Assembly (NCBI GenBank): GCA_000437275.1
Contig: FR899735.1
Coordinates: forward strand, 36,991 to 85,823
Length of the DNA stretch: 48,833 nucleotides
Source: Clostridium sp. CAG:411
GTDB lineage: Bacteria > Bacillota > Clostridia > Lachnospirales > Lachnospiraceae
Reading direction: 5' to 3'
The notes below the pieces were generated by a model that did not search any database, had not been told where the DNA came from, and saw nothing but the letters and a program-made list of their open reading frames with translations. The translations under genes and the position numbers were made by a program. Of this stretch, positions 1 through 8,300 are shown piece by piece (the first letter of the stretch is position 1; each line of letters starts with the position of its first letter).

Positions 1-2
1 GA

Positions 3-629
3 CCGACTGGCTGTGGAAAAACTACAATGATTAATCTTTTAATGCGATTCTATGATGTAGACAGTGGAAGTATAAAAATAGATGGTGTGGATATTAGAGA
101 CATACCTAGAAAAGATTTGAGAAGCAATTTTGGTATGGTGTTGCAGGAAACTTGGTTAAAAACAGGAACTATTTTGGAAAATATTTCAATGGGAAAACCA
201 GAGGCAACAAGAGAAGAAATTGTAAATGCTGCAAAAGCCTCTCATGCACATAATTTTATAAAAAGGCTTCCAAATGGGTATGATACAGTTATCGGTGAGA
301 GTGGAACTTCGCTCTCTCAGGGACAAAAGCAGTTGCTTTGCATTGCAAGGGTTATGCTTTGTTTGCCGCCAATTTTGATTTTGGATGAAGCTACTTCATC
401 AATTGATACTCGAACAGAGGTTAAAATACAGGAGGCATTTAGCCGTATGATGGAGGGACGAACCAGCTTTATTGTAGCCCATCGTTTATCTACCATACGA
501 GAAGCTGATGTAATACTGGTTATGAAAGATGGTAATATTATAGAGCAGGGTAATCATGATACGCTGCTTGCAAAAGATGGTTTTTATGCAAAACTTTATA
601 ATAGCCAGTTTGAAACAGCGGGATGTTAA
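3..629 (+). CDS. ABC exporter ATP-binding subunit, 5' truncated by window edge
   Basis: The frame is open to the left edge, so the gene starts outside the window. The first visible codons encode PTGCGKTT, a Walker A motif, so only the nucleotide-binding domain is seen. It continues with a Q-loop (MVLQETWL), a signature of the SLSQGQ type, Walker B plus catalytic Glu (LILDEATSSID) and the switch His (VAHRLS). The LSQGQ signature together with an intact Glu matches the TM288/BmrD-type half of a heterodimeric exporter, the same type as the gene at 3216-5123. The membrane half and a partner probably lie upstream. Substrate unknown; drug or peptide export is the family norm. Confidence 0.9.
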   Translation, partial: PTGCGKTTMINLLMRFYDVDSGSIKIDGVDIRDIPRKDLRSNFGMVLQETWLKTGTILENISMGKPEATREEIVNAAKASHAHNFIKRLPNGYDTVIGESGTSLSQGQKQLLCIARVMLCLPPILILDEATSSIDTRTEVKIQEAFSRMMEGRTSFIVAHRLSTIREADVILVMKDGNIIEQGNHDTLLAKDGFYAKLYNSQFETAGC

Positions 630-679
630 AAAATTATTTTAATAGGTAAGGTTTATAAAAGAGATTAGGAGGCGAAAAG

Positions 680-1300
680 ATGAAAACAGGAATTATGTTT
701 GACATGGATGGAACCTTATGGGATTCTACAAAAGAAATTTGTTATATATGGAATGAAGTGTTGAAGGAATATGGAGTTGAGTTGAGCATGGAGCGTTTGC
801 AAAGTCTTATGGGAAAAACCATGGATGTGATTGCAGAAAATGTTATGCCGGAAAAATCCATAGAGGAAAGAAAAGAAATTTTTGATCGGTGTTTGCAGGT
901 TGAAAATGAATATTTAGAGCAACACGGAGGTATTTTATATCCCCAGTTGGAAGAAACACTTAAAGTATTAAAGGAAACATATCCGTTGTATATTGTAAGC
1001 AATTGTCAGAGTGGATATATTGAAGCATTTCTAAAATACTATAAATTTGAAAAATATTTTGATGATTTTGAATGTTTTGGAAATACTGGAAAAGGAAAAG
1101 CCTATAATCAAAAATTGGTTGCAGAAAGAAATCAGTTGGATCGAGTGATTTATGTGGGTGATATTCAAGGTGACTATGAAGCAACGATGGAGGCTGGTTT
1201 TGAATTTATCCATGCAGCTTATGGGTTTGGAACAGTAGATGCGGATGTAAAACGTTTGAAAGCATTTTCAGAGCTTCCTAAGGTGCTGGCAGACATGTAA
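680..1300 (+). CDS. HAD-superfamily hydrolase (phosphoglycolate phosphatase-like)
   Basis: A 206-residue protein that begins with the HAD motif FDMDGTLWDS (nucleophile Asp8 and acid/base Asp10). It has a helical cap of about 70 residues, a motif II region around IVSNCQSG, and the Mg-binding motif GDIQGD near residue 157. This is the layout of subfamily IA small-molecule phosphatases. The start is supported by AGGAGG eight bases upstream. It follows the exporter subunit after 50 bases and may share its transcript. The substrate cannot be told from sequence. Confidence 0.88.
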   Translation: MKTGIMFDMDGTLWDSTKEICYIWNEVLKEYGVELSMERLQSLMGKTMDVIAENVMPEKSIEERKEIFDRCLQVENEYLEQHGGILYPQLEETLKVLKETYPLYIVSNCQSGYIEAFLKYYKFEKYFDDFECFGNTGKGKAYNQKLVAERNQLDRVIYVGDIQGDYEATMEAGFEFIHAAYGFGTVDADVKRLKAFSELPKVLADM

Positions 1301-1316
1301 ATTAATTATATATGTA

Positions 1317-1346
1317 AATTTATTTTAGTTGCAAAAAAAATAAATT
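1317..1346 (+). repeat. AT-rich inverted repeat, possible weak terminator
   Basis: AATTTATTTT (1317-1326) is repeated inverted as AAAATAAATT (1337-1346) just after the HAD gene. It consists only of A and T and overlaps the next promoter's -35 box, so a terminator role is uncertain. Confidence 0.35.
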
Positions 1347-1373
1347 GAAAAATTTAATTATTAGTGCTAAAAT
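1345..1373 (+). promoter_or_regulatory. Sigma-A-type promoter of the ABC exporter pair
   Basis: TTGAAA (1345-1350), a 17-base spacer and TAAAAT (1368-1373). It lies about 110 bases before the likely start codon, leaving room for the structured leader at 1388-1448. Confidence 0.7.
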
Positions 1374-1387
1374 AGAAAAGCTGACTT

Positions 1388-1448
1388 AGAAAGGGATTTC
1401 TGCCTATGTGGAAATACCCTTTCTTATTCATATGGAAATACATATGAA
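1388..1448 (+). promoter_or_regulatory. Structured 5' leader with two hairpins before the ABC exporter
   Basis: The first hairpin pairs AGAAAGGGATTTC (1388-1400) with GAAATACCCTTTCT (1411-1424), with one bulged base and a 10-base loop. The second is TTCATATG (1427-1434) with CATATGAA (1441-1448), and ends about 16 bases before the ribosome site. Neither has a clean U-run. They could be an attenuator, a translation control element or (second repeat) a protein operator. Confidence 0.5.
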
Positions 1449-1480
1449 AATTGGCAAATAAAAAGAAGGAGATGAAATAC

Positions 1481-3223
1481 ATGATAAAACAATTGACTCA
1501 ATGTTTGCGGGAGTATAAACGAGCTGCAATCATCACTCCAATTTTTATTGTTTTTGAAGTGGTATTAGAATGCATTATCCCGTTAATTATTGCAAATCTG
1601 GTCAATGAAATTCAAGGTGGATGTGGACTGGATGTAATTGGAAAATATGGTGTGATATTAATTATAATGGCATGCCTGTCCTTACTTTTTGGAGGACTTG
1701 CTGGAAAGACCAGTGCAACTGCATCTTGTGGTCTGGCAAAGAATTTGAGAAAAGATATGTTCTATAAAGTACAAGAATTTTCTTTTGAAAATATTGACCG
1801 TTTTTCTACTTCGTCACTGGTAACAAGAATGACAACAGATGTTATGAATGTGCAGATGGCATTTATGATGACAATACGACTTGCGGTTAGAGCACCACTT
1901 ATGTTCTTGTTTGCCATTATAATGGCATTTATTATGGGAGGAAAGCTGGCAACTATTTTTGTGTTTGTTGTACCTATCCTTATTGTGGTACTCGGTTTTG
2001 TAGTAAAAATAACAATGCCATTGTTCCGAGCTGTATTTAAAAAATATGATAGATTAAATAATTCTATTCAGGAAAACGTAAAATCCATGCGTGTTGTAAA
2101 ATCTTTTGTTCGAGAAGACTATGAAAAGCAAAAATTCCAAGTAGCAGCAGAAGATGTTTGTAAAGATTTTACAAAAGCAGAGCGAATATTGGCAGTGAAT
2201 GCACCAGTAATGCAATTCTGTTTGTATGCGGTTATGTTGTTTGTGATGTATTTTGGTGCGTATATTATTATTACAACACAAGGTGCGCAGGTGAATGTAG
2301 GACAGTTATCTTCTTTGTTGACATATGGCTTCCAGATTTTGATGAGTCTTATGATGGTATCGATGATTTTTGTTATGATTACCATGTCTATGGAATCAGC
2401 AAAACGTATTGTGGAAGTTTTGGAAGATGAAAGTACAATTAAAAATCCAGAAAATCCTTTGATGGAAGTAAAAGATGGTTCAATTGACTTTGAAGCTGTT
2501 AATTTTAAATATGCAAAAACTGCTCATAAGAATGCATTATCTAACATTAGTTTGCACATTAATTCTGGAGAAACGATTGGAATTATTGGAGGAACCGGTT
2601 CTTCCAAGTCTTCATTGATACAGCTTATCTCTCGTTTGTATGATGCCACAGAAGGTGTTGTTAAGGTCGGTGGAGCAGATGTAAGAGAATATGATCTTGA
2701 TACACTTCGTAATCAGGTAGCAGTGGTATTACAGAAAAACGTATTGTTTTCTGGTACAATTAAAGAAAATTTGCGTTGGGGAAATAAGAATGCTTCCGAT
2801 GAAGAAATGTTAGAAGCATGTAAACTTGCACAGGCAGATGAATTTATTCAAAGATTTCCAGATAAATATGATACATATATTGAGCAGGGTGGTGCCAATG
2901 TATCAGGAGGTCAGAAACAGCGTTTGTGTATTGCAAGAGCATTGCTTAAGAAACCAAAGGTTTTAATTTTAGATGATTCGACCAGTGCGGTTGATACAAA
3001 AACAGATGCATTAATTCGACAAGCGTTTTCTGAATTTATTCCAGAAACAACAAAGATAATTATTGCACAACGAATTTCATCGGTGCAGGATTCTGATCGT
3101 ATTATCGTTATGGATGGCGGTACGATTAACGGAATTGGTACACATGAAGAGTTATTAAAAACAAATGAAATCTATCGTGAAGTATTTATGTCACAAAATA
3201 AGGCAGGTGAAGAAGATGAGTAA
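1481..3223 (+). CDS. Heterodimeric ABC exporter, subunit with degenerate ATP site
   Basis: Half-transporter with an N-terminal six-helix exporter membrane domain (about residues 10-320) and a C-terminal ATPase domain. Walker A reads GGTGSSKSS, with Ser where Gly is usual. Walker B reads LILDDSTSAVD, with Asp in place of the catalytic Glu. The signature NVSGGQ is intact and the switch position reads IAQRIS (Gln rather than His). Loss of Glu and His together is the mark of the non-catalytic half of TM287/288- and BmrCD-type exporters. The frame opens with TTG at 1451, but AAGGAG at 1466-1471 sits 9 bases before ATG 1481, so that start is preferred (580 residues). The last 8 bases overlap the partner gene. 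Substrate unknown, likely a drug or lipid. Confidence 0.9.
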   Translation: MIKQLTQCLREYKRAAIITPIFIVFEVVLECIIPLIIANLVNEIQGGCGLDVIGKYGVILIIMACLSLLFGGLAGKTSATASCGLAKNLRKDMFYKVQEFSFENIDRFSTSSLVTRMTTDVMNVQMAFMMTIRLAVRAPLMFLFAIIMAFIMGGKLATIFVFVVPILIVVLGFVVKITMPLFRAVFKKYDRLNNSIQENVKSMRVVKSFVREDYEKQKFQVAAEDVCKDFTKAERILAVNAPVMQFCLYAVMLFVMYFGAYIIITTQGAQVNVGQLSSLLTYGFQILMSLMMVSMIFVMITMSMESAKRIVEVLEDESTIKNPENPLMEVKDGSIDFEAVNFKYAKTAHKNALSNISLHINSGETIGIIGGTGSSKSSLIQLISRLYDATEGVVKVGGADVREYDLDTLRNQVAVVLQKNVLFSGTIKENLRWGNKNASDEEMLEACKLAQADEFIQRFPDKYDTYIEQGGANVSGGQKQRLCIARALLKKPKVLILDDSTSAVDTKTDALIRQAFSEFIPETTKIIIAQRISSVQDSDRIIVMDGGTINGIGTHEELLKTNEIYREVFMSQNKAGEEDE

Positions 3224-5123
3224 AAAAAATGGAAAGCAGGGTATGGTAAAGAAGGGGACATTGCCTCGTATCATTAAAACATTGTTTGAATTTTATCCTG
3301 TTATGATGCCAGTAGTATTAATTTGTATTGTTTTTAGTGCTATAGTATCTTCTATTCCAAGTGTTTTTATGCAGCAGGTTATTTCTGTAATTGACAGCAA
3401 TTATAAAACGGGAGATTGGGAAGGTGTTTCTGGAAAGATTATCCGTTTAGTAACCATTCTGGCAGTATTTTATATCTTGTCTCTAATTGCGTGCGTGGTT
3501 TACAATCAGATGATGGCTGTAATTACACAAGGCTCATTAAAGAAGATGCGTGAAAAAATGTTTAATGGAATGCAGGATTTGCCAATTAAATATTTTGATG
3601 TCAATAATCATGGAGATATTATGAGTTATTATACGAATGATATTGATACGCTCCGACAAATGATTTCACAGAGTATACCACAGCTTATCAATGCAGCGGT
3701 TGTAGTTTGTACTACATTTTTTCTTATGTTCTATTTTAGTTTTTGGATGGCATTGGTTGTGGTTGTAGGCGTTATTATTATGACGGCTGTTACGAAAAAA
3801 GTAGGTGGGGCCTCTGCAAAATATTTTGTCAGACAACAAAATGCCGTAGGAAAAGTAGAAGGTTATATTGAAGAAATCATGAATGGCGAGAAAGTTGTAA
3901 AAGTGTTCTGCCATGAGGAGGAGACAGAAAAAGCGTTTGACAAAATAAATGAAGAATTATATCATGATGCAGAATCGGCTAACAGTTTTTCTAATATGCT
4001 TATGCCAATTTTAAATAATATTGGAAATATTCTTTATGTATTGGTGGCAGCAGTAGGTGGTTTGTTGATTTATTTAAAAGTGCCAAATGTTAGTTTCTCA
4101 GGACTTGCAATGGGCGTTAGTATTGTAGTTCCTTTCCTCAATATGACAAAACAGTTTTCAGGAAATGTAAGTCAGGTTTCTCAGCAGGTCAATTCAGTTG
4201 TTATGGCTTTGGCGGGAGCCGCACGTATTTTTGAATTGATTGACCAGGAACCAGAGGTGGACGAAGGGTATGTTACATTAGTAAATGCCAAAGAAGAAAA
4301 TGGAACGATTGTGGAATGCAAAGAGCATACAGGAATGTGGGCATGGAAACATCCACACACAGCAGATGGAACTGTGACTTATACAAAACTTACTGGTGAT
4401 GTTCGATTACATGATGTAGATTTCGGTTATAATGAGGATAAAATTGTGTTGCATAATATAGATGTTTTTGCAAAACCAGGTCAAAAAGTTGCTTTTGTTG
4501 GTTCTACAGGAGCAGGAAAAACCACAATTACAAACCTTATTAACCGTTTTTATGATATTGCAGATGGAAAGATACGTTACGACGGCATCAATATCAATAA
4601 GATTAAAAAAGCAGATTTACGTCGTTCACTGGGAATTGTATTGCAGGAGACAAATTTATTTACAGGATCTGTAATGGATAATATTCGATATGGAAAATTA
4701 GACGCAACCGATGAAGAATGTATTGCAGCCGCAAAATTGGCAGGTGCGGATGATTTTATCGAAAGATTGCCAGAAGGATATGATACAATGCTTTCTGGAA
4801 ACGGTGCAAATCTTTCGCAGGGACAAAGACAGCTTATTGCGATTGCTCGTGCAGCAGTGGCAGATCCTCCTGTTATGATATTGGATGAAGCGACATCTTC
4901 CATTGATACACGTACAGAGGCAATTGTACAGCGTGGAATGGATTCCCTTATGAAAGGAAGAACTGTTTTTGTTATTGCCCATCGTTTATCAACGGTTAAA
5001 AACTCTGATGTAATTATGGTACTGGAACAGGGACGAATTATTGAGCGAGGTAGTCACGAAGACTTAATTGCAAAAAAAGGAAAATACTATCAGTTATATA
5101 CTGGTGCATTTGAATTAGAATAA
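3216..5123 (+). CDS. Heterodimeric ABC exporter, catalytic subunit
   Basis: Partner of the preceding gene, overlapping it by 8 bases (ATGAGTAA), which suggests translational coupling. It has a six-helix membrane domain (about residues 20-330), a linker with an extra segment of about 30 residues, and an ATPase domain with canonical Walker A (GSTGAGKTT), Q-loop (LQETNLF), Walker B with Glu (ILDEATSSID) and switch His (IAHRLS). Its signature is NLSQGQ instead of LSGGQ. This is the complementary half expected of a heterodimer: its Walker sites pair with the intact signature of the first subunit. The open frame extends to 3165, but that part lies inside the upstream gene. Start chosen at 3216, giving 635 residues. 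Confidence 0.9.
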   Translation: MSKKNGKQGMVKKGTLPRIIKTLFEFYPVMMPVVLICIVFSAIVSSIPSVFMQQVISVIDSNYKTGDWEGVSGKIIRLVTILAVFYILSLIACVVYNQMMAVITQGSLKKMREKMFNGMQDLPIKYFDVNNHGDIMSYYTNDIDTLRQMISQSIPQLINAAVVVCTTFFLMFYFSFWMALVVVVGVIIMTAVTKKVGGASAKYFVRQQNAVGKVEGYIEEIMNGEKVVKVFCHEEETEKAFDKINEELYHDAESANSFSNMLMPILNNIGNILYVLVAAVGGLLIYLKVPNVSFSGLAMGVSIVVPFLNMTKQFSGNVSQVSQQVNSVVMALAGAARIFELIDQEPEVDEGYVTLVNAKEENGTIVECKEHTGMWAWKHPHTADGTVTYTKLTGDVRLHDVDFGYNEDKIVLHNIDVFAKPGQKVAFVGSTGAGKTTITNLINRFYDIADGKIRYDGININKIKKADLRRSLGIVLQETNLFTGSVMDNIRYGKLDATDEECIAAAKLAGADDFIERLPEGYDTMLSGNGANLSQGQRQLIAIARAAVADPPVMILDEATSSIDTRTEAIVQRGMDSLMKGRTVFVIAHRLSTVKNSDVIMVLEQGRIIERGSHEDLIAKKGKYYQLYTGAFELE

Positions 5124-5136
5124 TACGAGTCTATTT

Positions 5137-5193
5137 AGTGGATTAGAGGTTATTTTTCAGAAAGGGAAAACAAATCTCTAATCCACTTTTTTC
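5137..5193 (+). terminator. Rho-independent terminator after ABC exporter pair
   Basis: A perfect 12-bp stem, AGTGGATTAGAG (5137-5148) with CTCTAATCCACT (5176-5187), is followed by a T-rich tract. The loop of 27 bases is long. The tract runs into the next -35 box. Confidence 0.8.
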
Positions 5194-5222
5194 TTGACAA
5201 GCATTAAAATGGTGTGTAGTAT
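5194..5222 (+). promoter_or_regulatory. Promoter of aspartate kinase
   Basis: Perfect -35 TTGACA (5194-5199), 17-base spacer, -10 TAGTAT (5217-5222). The transcript would have a leader of about 130 bases. Confidence 0.8.
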
Positions 5223-5228
5223 AAAAGA

Positions 5229-5357
5229 AGTACGTTAAAATGTCCTATCTATAGGATGTGAACCGTGTCGCAGGACATGAAAAGGATGTATAAAAAGAGA
5301 AACAAAAGATTATGCTTCTCTATAGAAATAGAAAAAGAAAGGCTTAGGTGTTAAGTA
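5229..5357 (+). promoter_or_regulatory. Structured 5' leader of aspartate kinase, class not recognised
   Basis: ATGTCCT (about 5240) can pair with AGGACAT (about 5272). Part of it can instead form a local hairpin, TCCTAT with ATAGGA. Three related copies of an AGGAYRTRA-like string follow each other within 45 bases. A second hairpin, AGAGAA with TTCTCT, lies just before the coding region. The leader does not resemble the long lysine riboswitch in length or sequence. It may be a small regulatory RNA element, but no ligand can be assigned. Confidence 0.4.
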
Positions 5358-6671
5358 ATGAAAAAAGTTGTAAAATTCGGTGGAAGCTCGTTGGCGAGTG
5401 CAGAACAGTTTAAGAAGGTAGGAGATATTATTCGTGCAGATGAAAGCAGAAAGTTTGTTGTACCATCTGCTCCTGGAAAGCGTTTTTCAGATGATATCAA
5501 GGTGACAGATATGCTATACGGATGTTATGCATTAGCAGAAGCTGGAAAGGATTTTACGAAGGAATTAAAGGCAATCAAGACCAGATATGAAGAAATCATC
5601 AAAGGATTAGGATTAAAATTATCTTTGGATGAGGAATTTAAGACAGTGGAAAAGAACTTCAAGGAAAAAGCTGGTTCTGATTATGCTGCATCACGCGGTG
5701 AGTACTTAAATGGTATTATCATGGCTGATTACTTGGGATATAATTTTATTGATTCTGCTGAGGTTATTTTCTTTGATAAGGAAGGAAACTTTGATGCAGA
5801 AAAGACACATAAAGTATTAAGTGAGCGTTTGGCAAAAGAAAATCGTGCAGTTATCCCAGGTTTTTATGGAGCAAATCCAGACGGTTCTGTTCGTACTTTC
5901 TCAAGAGGTGGTTCAGATGTAACTGGTTCTATTGTTGCTAAAGCTGCAAAGGTTGATTTATATGAGAACTGGACAGATGTTTCAGGTTTCCTTGTAGCAG
6001 ATCCTAGAATCATCAAACATCCAAAAGTAATTAAGGTAATTACTTATAAAGAACTTCGTGAGTTAGCTTACATGGGAGCTTCTGTATTACATGAAGATGC
6101 AATTTTCCCTGTAAGACAGGCTGGAATTCCAATTAATATCCGTAATACAAATGCACCAGAAGATCCAGGAACTATGATTGTAAAGAGTACATGCCACACA
6201 CCAGAGTATGTAATTACAGGTATTGCAGGTACAAAGGGATTTGTAGCTGTCAACATCGAAAAAGATATGATGAACTCTGAAATTGGATTTGGTCGTAAAG
6301 TTTTAGGTGTATTTGAGAAGAATGGTGTTTCTTTTGAGCATATGCCATCTGGTATTGATACTATGACAATCTTTGTGGATCAGGCAGAATTTGAAGGAAA
6401 AGAGCAGCATATTTTAGCTGGTATTGACCGTGAAGTTGAACCAGATTCTGTAGATTTGGAAAGTGATTTAGCATTGATTGCAGTAGTTGGTCGTGGAATG
6501 AAAGCTACAAGAGGTACTGCAGGACGTATTTTCTCTGCATTGGCACATGCAAAGGTAAATGTTAAGATGATTGATCAGGGATCTAGCGAGTTAAATATCA
6601 TTATCGGTGTTAGCAATTGTGATTTTGAAGCTGCTATTAAGGCAATTTATGATACTTTTGTACAGGACTAA
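5358..6671 (+). CDS. lysC: Aspartate kinase
   Basis: A 437-residue monofunctional aspartokinase, catalysing L-aspartate + ATP to 4-phospho-L-aspartate, the entry step to lysine, threonine, methionine and diaminopimelate for peptidoglycan. The N-terminus VVKFGGSSLAS is the family's ATP/aspartate motif. The catalytic domain spans about residues 1-280, with FSRGGSDVTGS as another conserved stretch. Two ACT domains follow (about 285-350 and 370-435), so feedback control by an amino acid is expected. Length fits the YclM/class III type rather than the DapG/LysC alpha-beta type of Bacillus. The start is ATG 5358 with a modest AGGTG ribosome site at 5346-5350. The gene is monocistronic, between its own promoter and a terminator. 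Confidence 0.95.
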   Translation: MKKVVKFGGSSLASAEQFKKVGDIIRADESRKFVVPSAPGKRFSDDIKVTDMLYGCYALAEAGKDFTKELKAIKTRYEEIIKGLGLKLSLDEEFKTVEKNFKEKAGSDYAASRGEYLNGIIMADYLGYNFIDSAEVIFFDKEGNFDAEKTHKVLSERLAKENRAVIPGFYGANPDGSVRTFSRGGSDVTGSIVAKAAKVDLYENWTDVSGFLVADPRIIKHPKVIKVITYKELRELAYMGASVLHEDAIFPVRQAGIPINIRNTNAPEDPGTMIVKSTCHTPEYVITGIAGTKGFVAVNIEKDMMNSEIGFGRKVLGVFEKNGVSFEHMPSGIDTMTIFVDQAEFEGKEQHILAGIDREVEPDSVDLESDLALIAVVGRGMKATRGTAGRIFSALAHAKVNVKMIDQGSSELNIIIGVSNCDFEAAIKAIYDTFVQD

Positions 6672-6713
6672 TGGTACGCAATATTTAACATGCAATGTTT
6701 TATGTGATTAGAT

Positions 6714-6752
6714 GAGAAGGAGTTTCTTTTAGAGAGACTCCTTTCTCTGTTT
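6714..6752 (+). terminator. Terminator after aspartate kinase
   Basis: GAGAAGGAGT (6714-6723) pairs with ACTCCTTTCTC (6737-6747) with one bulge; a short T-rich end follows. It lies just before the ribosome site of the next gene. Confidence 0.7.
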
Positions 6753-6771
6753 AAGATGGAGGAATGAAAAA

Positions 6772-7968
6772 ATGGAATGCATCAGACCAAATTATTATGA
6801 CCAATTTGAATGTATTGCAGGGGCCTGTCCAGATACCTGTTGTGCAGGATGGCAAATCATGATTGATAAACAAAGCTTGGAAATGTATAAAAATACAACA
6901 GGAGGTTTTGGAAATCGTCTTCAGAACGAAATTGATTGGAAAGAAGAAGCATTTCGACAATATAATGGGGATTGTGCATTTTTAAATGAGGCAGGATTGT
7001 GTGATATTTATAGCGAACTAGGAAAGGATTCATTATGTCAAACTTGTAAACAATATCCTAGATATACAGAAGAGTTTGAAGGTGTAAGAGAAGAATTTTT
7101 GTGTATTTCCTGTCCTGTTGTAGCAGATATGCTCTTAGGAAAAAAAGAAAAAACAGTCTTAAATATAACGGAAACAGAGGAAGAAGATGAGTTTTATGAA
7201 GATTTTGATTTCTTTTTATTTACAAAACTCCAAGATAGCAGAGCATATTTATTAGAAATGTTACAAAAGCGTGAGGTGAATATTGCTACCCGTTTAAGTT
7301 GTCTGGTTGCATTTGGACATGATATGCAGAGACGCATTTGGATGGATGAAGTGTATAAAATGGATCTTTTACTGGAAAAGTATATGGAAACGGATAGTGA
7401 GGCATTTTTTGAAGCGAAGAGGGAACAATTTGAGGATGAAATGGCAGAAAGGTATGACTTGTCCAAGAATATGTTTGCTTTATTAAAATCTTTGGAAATA
7501 CGACAGCCAGAGTGGGCAACATGGCTTGGAAAATGTCAGGAAGCTTTGCATAAGAAAGGATTTATGGAATATGCGGATTTACGCAGTGTATATGAAGAAG
7601 AACAGCTAAGTTGGGAGTCCGAAGAAAATTGTATCGCCTTATATCAGGAACAGATTGCCGTATATTTTCTGCTACATTATTATTGTGGTGCAGTATATGA
7701 CGACAATGTTTCGGCAAAAACTAAAATGGCTGTTTTGTCTGCTTTTATTATTGAAGAAATGTTGTTTGCAAAGTGGGTAATCAGCCGAACAGAAAATACA
7801 AAAACAGACTGGGTTGCAATTACCTATCAGTTTGCAAGAGAAATTGAGCATTCCGATGAAAACATAGAGCGAATAGAGAAAGAAGTTACTACAACAAATG
7901 CATTTAAAACTGCGACAATTGTAAAGGCAATCTGTGCAAAAACAAATAACAATGAAAAGAACTTGTAA
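6772..7968 (+). CDS. fliB: FliB-like flagellin lysine-N-methylase family protein
   Basis: A 398-residue protein with the cysteine pattern of the FliB/YkgJ group: GACPDTCCAGW near residue 19, then GDC, GLCDIY and SLCQTCKQYPR up to about residue 100, and a further Cys pair around CISCPV. These cysteines are the usual metal or Fe-S cluster ligands of the family. The remainder is helical and poorly conserved. The name-giving member methylates flagellin lysines, but no flagellar gene is in this window and many Clostridia carry homologues of untested role. The start is ATG 6772 after GGAGG (6758-6762). The region before it ends the lysC transcript, so a read-through or weak promoter must serve this gene. 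Confidence 0.75.
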   Translation: MECIRPNYYDQFECIAGACPDTCCAGWQIMIDKQSLEMYKNTTGGFGNRLQNEIDWKEEAFRQYNGDCAFLNEAGLCDIYSELGKDSLCQTCKQYPRYTEEFEGVREEFLCISCPVVADMLLGKKEKTVLNITETEEEDEFYEDFDFFLFTKLQDSRAYLLEMLQKREVNIATRLSCLVAFGHDMQRRIWMDEVYKMDLLLEKYMETDSEAFFEAKREQFEDEMAERYDLSKNMFALLKSLEIRQPEWATWLGKCQEALHKKGFMEYADLRSVYEEEQLSWESEENCIALYQEQIAVYFLLHYYCGAVYDDNVSAKTKMAVLSAFIIEEMLFAKWVISRTENTKTDWVAITYQFAREIEHSDENIERIEKEVTTTNAFKTATIVKAICAKTNNNEKNL

Positions 7969-8076
7969 AATTCTTTAAGGTAAGAACTGTACAATTCAAA
8001 TTCTTAAAAAAAGGATAAATACGTGCAGAAAGATAAAAAGGGAGCAGAATTGTACAAGAACAGGTTAGATATGTAC

Positions 8077-8105
8077 TTGAAATAGTGTCGTAGATATTGT
8101 ATAAA
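8077..8105 (+). promoter_or_regulatory. Upstream promoter of glgP
   Basis: TTGAAA (8077-8082), 17-base spacer, TATAAA (8100-8105); it would give a leader of about 190 bases. Confidence 0.65.
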
Positions 8106-8185
8106 TAGATTGTTGAGTTTGTTACGTGAAAAGCGATAGACAAATTTAGCAGAATTGTTAGAATGATAACAAAAAGTTAAAAGAG

Positions 8186-8218
8186 GTACTAGCATAATTA
8201 GTACTTATAGTGTATAAT
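8186..8218 (+). promoter_or_regulatory. Operator-like inverted repeat and TATAAT box upstream of glgP
   Basis: GTACTA (8186-8191) and TAGTAC (8199-8204) form a perfect inverted repeat with 7-base spacing at the place where a -35 box for TATAAT (8213-8218) should lie. No consensus -35 is visible there, so this could be an activator- or repressor-controlled promoter. Confidence 0.4.
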
Positions 8219-8300
8219 GTTAGAGATTGAGCCGATTTTGAGATGTAAAGTCCGTATGGATTTTCCAAATAAGCAGGCACATAAGAAAGGAGCACATTTA

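Larger units (their letters stand above)
7969..8300 (+). other. Intergenic leader and promoter region before glgP
   Basis: No gene seen. It holds a 10-bp inverted repeat, TGTACAATTC (7988-7997) and GAATTGTACA (8047-8056), without a T-run; a good promoter at 8077-8105; and a second -10-like TATAAT at 8213-8218 with an inverted repeat over its -35 region. A small hairpin, AAAGTCC with GGATTTT, lies around 8247-8264 in the leader. Confidence 0.6.

Noticed and set aside
742..1213. Overlapping minus-strand ORFs within the HAD gene and similar ones in most genes of the window
   Set aside because: They lie opposite strong coding regions, have no ribosome sites or family motifs, and follow from codon bias of the real genes.
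3165..3215. Earlier start of the second ABC subunit inside the first gene
   Set aside because: It would add 17 residues that are out-of-frame coding of the upstream gene; the ATG at 3216 gives a typical N-terminus and overlap.
5200..5357. Lysine riboswitch before aspartate kinase
   Set aside because: The leader is about 130 bases, shorter than the L box, and I cannot find its conserved core; only simple stems are visible.
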